A stretch of 64,000 bases of DNA from Monoplex corrugatus. Lineage: Eukaryota; Mollusca; Gastropoda; Littorinimorpha; Ranellidae. Shown piece by piece: positions 56,738 to 64,000 of the stretch. A model generated the notes under the pieces. It was not told the DNA's origin. It worked only from the letters and a program-made list of their open reading frames with translations, and ran no database searches. Location: the NCBI GenBank assembly GCA_030674185.1, contig JAPXFY010000026.1, positions 52,994,246 through 53,058,245 on the forward strand. The letters run 5' to 3'. How positions within the stretch are numbered: position 1 is the first letter of the stretch; each line of letters starts with the position of its first letter. The position numbers were made by a program, and so were the translations under genes.

Positions 56738-56902
56738 TAAACACTCACATACATACATACATACATACATACATACATACATACACAATACATACGTACA
56801 CACGAACACACACACAGACACACACGCAGACAAACACACACACATACATACACACAGACAAGAACACACAAACACACACACGCACGCAAACACACACAGA
56901 CA

Positions 56903-56936
<34 letters not shown>

Positions 56937-56960
56937 ACACATACACGCACACACACAGCC
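56738..56960. repeat. (CATA)n then (CA)n microsatellite
   Basis: Eleven CATA tetramers, then interrupted CA with CAGA and CGCA variants. Confidence 0.94.
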
Positions 56961-57469
56961 CATATCATTTCACTTCAATAAAGAAACGCGTTAGGTAAAT
57001 GCAGTTAAGTAATTTTAATCTAATAGTAATCTATACTGAAAAACATAACTACGTCAGAAAAATGACGATCTTATGAAAATCTCAATTATCGCCTTCTCTG
57101 CAATTGTTCCGCTCAGAACTTGAACATGACAATTGAATGCATTTATAAATCTTTAGATAAACACACTTCTGAAATGCACATCAGATAGGCATTGTAAAAT
57201 TACCAACAAACAAACAAATAAACAGAATGTACAACAGACAATCAGATCTGAAATGTACGTGTTGACATATAACATATTGGAATGGTTCAAAAGCAAGATA
57301 AATTTCATGAGAAAATCTGGTCTCGAATGTATGTGCAATTAATGCAGTGATGAAAAAGACAAAGACAACCACCATGACATGACATCGTGAAAGTATGCAA
57401 AAAAGATTGTCTGAAATTTGTGTATGTGTTAGCGTTTCACTTTTCAAAGAGAGAGAGAGAGTCTACAGT
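56961..57469. other. Unannotated stretch
   Basis: No recognisable feature. Confidence 0.5.
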
Positions 57470-58840
57470 GAAGATTAATACTTGCCGGACCATTATTAAG
57501 ACAATATTGCCAAACCGGTATAAAGACAATCTTACCAAACTGATATAAAGACAATCTTACCAAACCTGGTGTAAAGACAATCTTGCCAAACAAGTATAAA
57601 GACAATCTTACCAAACTGGTATAAAGACAATCTTACCAAACCTGGTATAAAGACAATCTTGCCAAACAAGTATAAAGACAATCTTACCAAACTGGTATAA
57701 AGATAATCTTACCAAAACTGGTATAAAGATAATCTTACCAAACTGGTATAAAGACAATCTTACCAAACTGGTATTAAGACAATCTTACCAAACTGATATA
57801 AAGACAATCTTACCAAACTGGTATAAAGACAATCTTACCAAACTGATATAAAGACAATCTTACCAAAACTGGTATAAAGACAATCTTACCAAACTGGTAT
57901 AAAGACAATCTTACCAAACTGATATAAAGACAATCTTACCAAACTGGTATAAAGACAATCTTACCAAACTGATATAAAGACAATCTTACCAAACTGGTAT
58001 AAAGACAATCTTACCAAACTGGTATAAAGACAATCTTACCAAACTGGTATAAAGACGATCTTACCAAACTGGTATAAAGACAATCTTACCAAAACTGATA
58101 TAAAGACAATCTTACCAAACTGATATAAAGACAATCTTACCAAAACTGGTATAAAGACAATCTTACCAAACTGATATAAAGACAATCTTACCAACCAAAC
58201 TGATATAAAGACAATCTTACCAAACTGATATAAAGACAATCTTACCAAACTGGTATAAAGACAATCTTACCAAACTGGTATAAAGACAATCTTACCAAAC
58301 TGGTATAAAGACAATCTTACCAAACCGGTATAAAGACAATCTTACCAAACTGGTATAAAGACAATCTTACCAAACCGGTATAAAGACAATCTTACCAAAC
58401 CAGTATAAACATAATCTTACCAAACTGGTATAGACAATCTTACCAAACCGGTATAAAGACGATCTTACCAAACCAGTATAAACATAATCTTACCAAACCG
58501 GTATAAAGACAATCTTACCAAACCGGTATAAAGACAATCTTACCAAACTGGTATAAAGACAATCTTACCAAACCTGGTGTAAAGACAATCTTGCCAAACA
58601 AGTATAAAGACAATCTTACCAAAACGGTATAAAGACAATCTTACCAAACTGGTATAAAGACAATCTTACCAAACCGGTATAAAGACAATCTTACCAAACC
58701 AGTATAAACATAATCTTACCAAACCGGTATAAAGACAACCTTACCAAACCGCTATAAAGACAGTCTTGCCAAACCGGTATAAAGACCTTACCAAACCGGT
58801 ATAAAGACAGTCTTGCCAAACCGGTATAAAGACAATCAGA
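57470..58840. repeat. 1.37-kb satellite, 25-bp unit
   Basis: About 54 units of 'ggtataaagacaatcttaccaaact' type (shown here as a 25-bp period: 'ggtataaagacaatctt' + 'accaaact'). Variants: 'gatata', 'caagta', 'ccggta'. CCGG variants concentrate near the right end. A frame of about 70 codons on the minus strand is an artefact. Confidence 0.96.
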
Positions 58841-59142
58841 AATATAGACAAAAATTTACTGCACAGCGTGATAACTATGACACGTGACACAATTGTCAGT
58901 GCATGACACAGTACAGCATTGTGTCAATGATGACCGGGGTGACAACACTGTGACCTGACATGACACATCACAAGGCACTGTCAGTGTCTGTCTGCCTGAC
59001 ACTGTCAATCATCTAGGATACCACACAGCCCCAACCCGCTGCGTCCTCCGCTGTCTCTGGTACCAGCTCTGGTGGTGGTTCAGTGAAATGACATGGGAAG
59101 AACAGCCTGAAACAGAAATGCTTATCTTCTGATCAGCAATGT
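58841..59142. other. Unannotated spacer
   Basis: Degenerate 'gacacagtacagcattgtgt' phrases give weak local repetition ('tgacac', 'tgacatgacac') at 58870-59010. No gene. Confidence 0.45.
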
Positions 59143-59270
59143 AATCTGTCTGTCTGTCTCTCTGTCTCTCTCTCTCTCTCTATCTGTTTATCTATCTCTC
59201 TGTCTCTGTATCTCTCGCGCTCTCTCTGTCTGTCTGTCTGTCTCTCTCTCTTTCTCTCCCTCTCTCTCTT

Positions 59271-59316
<46 letters not shown>

Positions 59317-59361
59317 CTATTCTCTTGTGTACACACACACACACGGCGCGTGCAAACACAC

Positions 59362-59451
<90 letters not shown>

Positions 59452-59460
59452 ACACAGGTA
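59143..59460. repeat. (CT)n then (CA)n compound microsatellite
   Basis: CT/CTGT tract (59143-59312), short unique joint, then CA (59333-59450). Confidence 0.95.
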
Positions 59461-59725
59461 CACATGCATTCGAATATAACTTTTATGTATTCAGTATTCA
59501 TGATCAACGCTTTTGAGGACAATGTAACCTTGATCAAATTTCTTGATTTGTATTCTTGATCAAATCTCTTGATTAAAGAGAAGGAGGTGGGTTTTTTCTT
59601 CTTTCGAATACATGAAGTATAGACCTTTGTATATTCACGAACAACTGTCTTATTTGGTTGGTTGGTTTTAAGGGGGAGGGTTTTTTTTCTGTATTACTTT
59701 CTTTTACATTTGAAGTCTTTTGCAG
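59461..59725. other. Unannotated spacer
   Basis: No recognisable feature. Confidence 0.5.
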
Positions 59726-60245
59726 TATCCTATCGTGCCAAAACAGCATTCAAGAAGACGAAAAGCGTTCTTACTAACAACTGCCTATCAACTGACATCA
59801 GGAAGAGAGTTTTTGAATGTTATCTAGAACTGATATTGTTATACGGTTGTGAGGCGTGGACAGTCAACACGCAAAGCCAGAATAAGATTGAGGCAGACGA
59901 AATGTGGTTTCTAAGAAGAATGTTGAGAGTGCCATGGACAGCAAAGAAAACAAACGGGACAGTCTTGATGGAGGCAGACACAAGAAGATCATTGATAAAG
60001 AAGATTAGGAAAAGACAAGCAACATTTATAGACATTTTATGAAGAAAGAGAACTTATAGCACCAGGTCACAACAGGAAAGCTGGAGAGAAAGAGAACACC
60101 AGCCAGACCCAGGGAGAAAATATTGGACAGGGTGGCTGAGGACAGAGAGGGTGGAAGATGTAGGCTACTTGCAACGACAAGGGATAGATACATATGGAGG
60201 GCCATGATCGCCAACGCTATACGGCAGGGCACGTGATGATGATAA
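59726..60245 (+). mobile_element. LINE 3' end with reverse-transcriptase tail
   Basis: The frame SYRAKTAFKKTKSVLTNNCL ... IRKRVFECYLELILLYGCEAW ... KIEADEMWFLRRMLRVPWT ... KIRKRQATF is the C-terminal part of a non-LTR retrotransposon reverse transcriptase (the LLYGCEAW and MWFLRRML motifs are widespread in RTE-like LINEs). A frameshift follows at about 60040, after which VTTGKLE.KRTP-type sequence ends at a short ATG-repeat tail. 5'-truncated, so inactive. Confidence 0.88.
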
Positions 60246-61026
60246 TCGTGTGTGGATGAAAATCTCTTGGAGGCATGTCAGACCTCGCTGAAGAAGCAAC
60301 ACTGGGCTGTATATAGAGCATGTTTCATTCCTTTTGCAATTGAACAAACACCCTTTGACGTTTTGGTACAACAACATTGGAAGTTGTTGACTGCACAGAG
60401 TGGAGAGTAGAGCTGGTGGCTGGGCTGGCCGCTCATCTCAGAGATAACGACACGGAGTAACATAAAGGACAGCTCTTTTATTCTCTCTTGGTCCAGTGTC
60501 TGGGCTGGACCTGGTTGGTGCGCTTTGTATGGCTATGTTCCAGGGTTTGTCATCTCCTGTTCTGTAGGTTCTGTTCTGTAGGTTTTAAAGTCCTACCACT
60601 CTCAGAGTATACAAGGACTAGCGAAAAACTTGCTCAAAGAAGCCTTTAAAAATTATAGTAGCATCGTGAGATACCGATGCTTTATTCGGTTCTCCTTCGA
60701 TCGTGGATTGAACGATGATCGTGGATGTATGATCTTGTCATCTCCCCACCTTGCCACTCCATTTGTAAACAAACGCACACTGTGCCGCAACATGCCTGCA
60801 TAGTGTGGGCAAAACAGCATGGAATGTGTTTAAGAGGGATCCATCACACTCAGATATTCCATATGCGCTCTACCCACATCTACCAGCGATGATCTGGCAG
60901 ACTCCCTGAGTTGTGGCAAACCCCAATTCCGGAAAGGTGCTTAAAATGGGGAGGGGGGGGGGGGGCAGGGATTTATGAAACACTAAGCTGACAACACCAG
61001 AATGATACAAACATTAAGACTGTTCT
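60246..61026. other. Mostly unannotated
   Basis: At 60860-60950 a fragment resembles 36180-36265. 'tgttctgtaggttctgttctg' at 60558-60580 is a small duplication. A G-run lies at about 60951-60965. No exon recognised. Confidence 0.45.
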
Positions 61027-61051
61027 TTCGTTGTTGTTGTTGTTGTTGTTT

Positions 61052-61083
<32 letters not shown>

Positions 61084-61616
61084 GAAAGCCGAGCTGACTG
61101 CGTAGAGCCATATCAGGGCTATAACTGTCTCAAACCACACACAACACCCCAACAGGAAAATAAGGGAAAGAAAATTTAAATTCACATATCAATGCATTCA
61201 CGCACATAATCTAATGACATACCCCTGGCGTTGATCACCCCATTCAATTCATCGCACAGGAGATTTAAAATCATACCTGAATACAAATTTAAACATATCT
61301 AAGGACGCTAAAACAATATATAAAACCGAGCCTAAATTACCTAAAATTGATTTTGCATATCTCATTTCCCTAGCCAAAAATGCAGTTAATACATGTACCC
61401 AATTATCAATCCTAAGAGAAAGTGAGTAAGACTTTATCGAACGCATACAGGTGAATGGACCAGCAAGGCAGAAAATGATAAGAAGAAATGACAGAAAGCA
61501 AAGGAGGAAGAAAGAAACAGCGCGAGTGACAGAAAAGAGGAAATTTCCTGTACAGAATTTCCAGAAGGTGGGGATACTATATATACTGAAAGACCCCCCG
61601 GCATCCTCACGGGGGT
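61027..61616 (-). mobile_element. R1 retroposon copy, minus strand
   Basis: Read on the minus strand it starts at 'cccccgtgaggatgccggg' (61616) and ends in an (AAC)n tail (61027-61084 as TTG repeats on the plus strand). This shows the true R1 3' tail is an AAC repeat. Confidence 0.9.
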
Positions 61617-61960
61617 AAACATTGAGATGAACAGCGAACAGGCCAGGGTTTTTGTTTGTTTTGTTTTTGTTTGTTTTGTTTTGTTTTTAATGTTGCGGGC
61701 TAGGAATGAAGTAGAGACACGAGATCCATGGCTCTGTCAAAAGAACAAAACAATCACGGTACAACCTGCGTACACACAGCCAGGAAAAACTCGGAACACT
61801 AGGGAAAAAAATGTTTTAAATAAAATAAAAAAAAAGAAACTGTCACGAGACGGCGCATTTACCACACAAGCAGTGATATTGATCCATATGTTCACTACAG
61901 TATTCTGTAAAAAAGAAAAAAAAAGAAAAAGTAAGAGTTGTATTGATGTCGTGTGATGTG
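61617..61960. other. Unannotated stretch
   Basis: GTTTT-rich tract at 61650-61690 and A-rich tracts at 61805-61840. No exon recognised. Confidence 0.5.
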
Positions 61961-62153
61961 TTAACCCTTTGACTCCCGCACCCTATTCACCAACTGTTAA
62001 AACTGAACCCTTTGATTCTCTCACCCTATCCACCAGCTTCCTGCAGGAGGCTGGTGGATAGGGTGGGGGAATCAAAAAGTTAAATTTTTGCTTTGCTAGC
62101 ATGGTTGACAATGCAGGCTGCTGGTGGACAGGGTGCGGGAGTCAAAAGGTTAA
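61961..62153 (-). repeat. R2 foldback element at the head of an arm array
   Basis: TTAA at 61961-61964 and 62150-62153. Left outer arm short ('ccaactgttaaaac'), right long. The inner palindrome is nearly complete (ctgcagg centre). Confidence 0.88.
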
Positions 62154-62433
62154 GTTTTGGCTTTCCTAGCATGGTTGACAATGCAGGGTGCTGGTGGACA
62201 GGGTGCGGGAGTCAAAGGGTTAAGTTTTGGCTTCCCTAGCATGGTTGACAATGCAGGGTGCTGGTGGACAGGGTGCGGGAGTCAAAGGGTTAAGTTTTGG
62301 CTTTCCTAGCATGGTTGACAATGCAGGGTGCTGGTGGACAGGGTGCGGGAGTCAAAGGGTTAAGTTTTGGCTTCCCTAGCATGGTTGGCAATACAGGATG
62401 CTGGTGGACAGGGTGCGGGAGTCAAAGGGTTAA
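62150..62433 (-). repeat. Tandem array of the R2 long arm, exact 70-bp unit x4
   Basis: TTAA recurs at 62150, 62220, 62290, 62360 and 62430, exactly 70 bp apart. Each unit is one R2 long outer arm ('ttaagttttggcttycctag' through 'gtgcgggagtcaaaggg'). Units differ by few bases. 'ctttcc' and 'cttccc' variants alternate, suggesting duplication of a two-unit block. Confidence 0.93.
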
Positions 62434-62604
62434 GGCGAGGACGACTGTGTGTGCGACAAACTCAAGTCTGTGTTAGCCAGGGTATGAAGGCATGTTGCAA
62501 TCAAGGCAGACGTTGTCACTCCATCAAATGTGCAACTGTTTGATGCACGCAAAGTTTCGATCCAAAATCTGTTCTTTGCTTAACTCAGAATGCAGTCTGA
62601 ACGA
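62434..62604. other. Short unique stretch
   Basis: No recognisable feature. Confidence 0.5.
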
Positions 62605-62625
62605 TGTGTGCGTGTGTGTGTTGTG

Positions 62626-62703
<78 letters not shown>

Positions 62704-62722
62704 TGTGTGTGTGTGTGCCTAC
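62605..62722. repeat. (GT)n microsatellite
   Basis: GT run with TTGTGTTG and GGTG interruptions. Confidence 0.95.
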
Positions 62723-62909
62723 ACGAGGATGCCTACAAATGTGTGTAAATGAATGTGTTTAGGTGTCTGTGACGTACTGGTTGAGCGAGTTGATTACATT
62801 TTTAAATGATTGACTACTGTGCTGTAATCGTTTGCATGCTCGTGTACATGTTCACTGTTACGTCGTCTTATTCTAGATAAGGAACTGATGTTATATTACA
62901 TGATAATGC

Positions 62910-63492
62910 GCCCCTGTGGTGATGTCGGGGGCTCTTTCAGTATAAACAGTATTCCCACCTTCTGGAATTTCTGTGCTAGAAATTTCCCCTTTTCAGTCAC
63001 TCTCTTTGTTTTTGCCTTGTTCCTTTGCGTTCTGTCATTTCTTCCTATCATTTTCTTGTTCCTTTGCGTTCTGTCATTTCTTCCTATCATTTTCTGCCTT
63101 GCTGGTCCATTCATCTGTATGTGTTCGATAAAGTCTCACGCATTTTTTTCTAAGGATTGGTAATTGAGTACGCGTGCATTTTTGGCTCTAGGAAAAAGAG
63201 ATATGCGGAAGCAATTTTATGTAATTTAGGTCCGTTTTTAAATAGGTTTTAGTGTCCTTAGTTATGTTTGAAATTGTACTCAGTATGTTTTTTTTAATGC
63301 CCGTAGTGATGAATTGAATGGAGTGGTCAACACAAGATGCATCTCCTTGGGTTATGTGCGCGAATGCTTTGATATGTGCACTTAATTTTCTTTTCCTATT
63401 TTTCCTGTTCAAGTATTGTGTGTGTATTGAAATGGTTATAGCCCTGATATGGTTCTATGTAATCGGATGGGTTTTAAACAACAATATCAGTA
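62910..63492 (+). mobile_element. R1 retroposon copy with target duplication
   Basis: 583 bp flanked by a 12-bp duplication ACATGATAATGC (62898-62909 and 63493-63504). It starts at 'gcccctgtggtgatgtcggg' and ends 'aacaacaatatcagta'. A 48-bp internal block ('ttcctttgcgttctgtcatt' onward) is duplicated. A 12-bp duplication plus an A-rich end indicates LINE-type mobilisation. The first 60 bp have no tRNA-like boxes. Confidence 0.93.
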
Positions 63493-63547
63493 ACATGATA
63501 ATGCATTTTAGGTGAATTTTGTAATTATGTCTGTGGCGTCCGATAAC

Positions 63548-63838
63548 AACACAATGTGATTTCCCTTTTGGAGATAATAAAGTGAAACAATGTGATTTCC
63601 CTTTTGGAGATAATAAAATGAAACAATGTGATTTCCCTTTTGGAGATAATAAAGTGAAACAATGTGATTTCCCTTTTGGAGATAATAAAATGAAACAATG
63701 TGATTTCCCTTTTGGAGATAATAAAGTGAAACAATGTGATTTCCATTTTGGAGATAATAAAGTGAAACAATGTGATTTCCCTTTTGGAGATAATAAAGTG
63801 AAACAATGTGATTTCCCTTTTGGAGATAATAAAGTGAC
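63548..63838. repeat. Minisatellite, 36-bp unit x8
   Basis: 'ggagataataaagtgaaac' + 'aatgtgatttccctttt'; AAAGTG and AAAATG units alternate in the first half. Because 36 is divisible by three, all three minus frames and one plus frame stay open; none is credible as protein. Confidence 0.95.
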
Positions 63839-64000
63839 TTGACACGACATGACTTCATTCAGCGCGACGTGCCCTGACGTGAAGTGATTGACTTGACTTG
63901 ACGTGATCTGACGTGACTTAACGTGACTTGCAGTGATATAGCGTGACTTGACTTGATGTGACGTGTCGTGACGTGATATGACTTGATGTGCCGTGCGTAC
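63839..64000. repeat. Degenerate 'cgtgacttga' repeat, cut by window end
   Basis: 'gacttgacgtgatctgacgt' type decamers with frequent substitutions. It abuts the 36-bp array. Confidence 0.8.

Noticed and set aside
63508..63858. Repeat protein in the 36-bp array
   Set aside because: Unit length divisible by three keeps several frames on both strands open equally, the sign of a non-coding array.

Overview
The window is eukaryotic and almost entirely non-coding. It is AT-rich DNA with introns, dinucleotide microsatellites, many unrelated minisatellites, a tRNA-derived SINE, 3' ends of a non-LTR retrotransposon, and piggyBac- and hAT-type DNA transposons. This composition suggests an invertebrate, probably a mollusc-like lophotrochozoan. 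The taxonomic call is inference; no rRNA, mitochondrial or diagnostic host gene is present.

Host gene. Three plus-strand exons (18589-18741, 20851-20959, 26192-26337) join in frame at good splice sites. They encode the Ras-association domain and C-terminus of a RalGDS/RGL-type guanine-nucleotide exchange factor for Ral. The catalytic RasGEF exons are not visible and should lie upstream. Two decayed tandem copies of the middle exon lie just before it. One further open stretch with a splice donor (1812-1942) is a weak exon candidate.

Mobile DNA. PB1 (22644-25295) is a full-length piggyBac-like element with TTAA duplication and matching termini. Its transposase is broken by one frameshift and one stop. 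It sits inside a tRNA-SINE, which itself sits inside a minisatellite. PB2 (37370-38050) and PB3 (17988-18442) are short TTAA elements of two other families. A 2.75-kb hAT element (42872-45625) carries a nearly intact transposase, and an older hAT relic (21020-21809) splits a dispersed repeat. Called R1 here, that repeat is a roughly 0.57-kb retroposon found in eight copies plus one fragment. Three 5'-truncated LINE 3' ends carry ATG-repeat tails.

The most distinctive component is called R2 here: about 20 copies of a TTAA-bounded foldback element built from four homologous arms. It is plausibly a piggyBac-mobilised MITE. R2 copies nest in each other, sit inside PB3, and in one place have amplified one arm as an exact 70-bp tandem array.

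Satellites. The largest is a 6.7-kb array of 43/45-bp units (4470-11196) with two indel-rich zones. Others lie at 13.5-15.2, 29.6-31.35, 33.7-34.5, 55.0-55.9, 57.5-58.8 and 63.5-63.8 kb. Long reading frames across these arrays are repeat artefacts, not genes.
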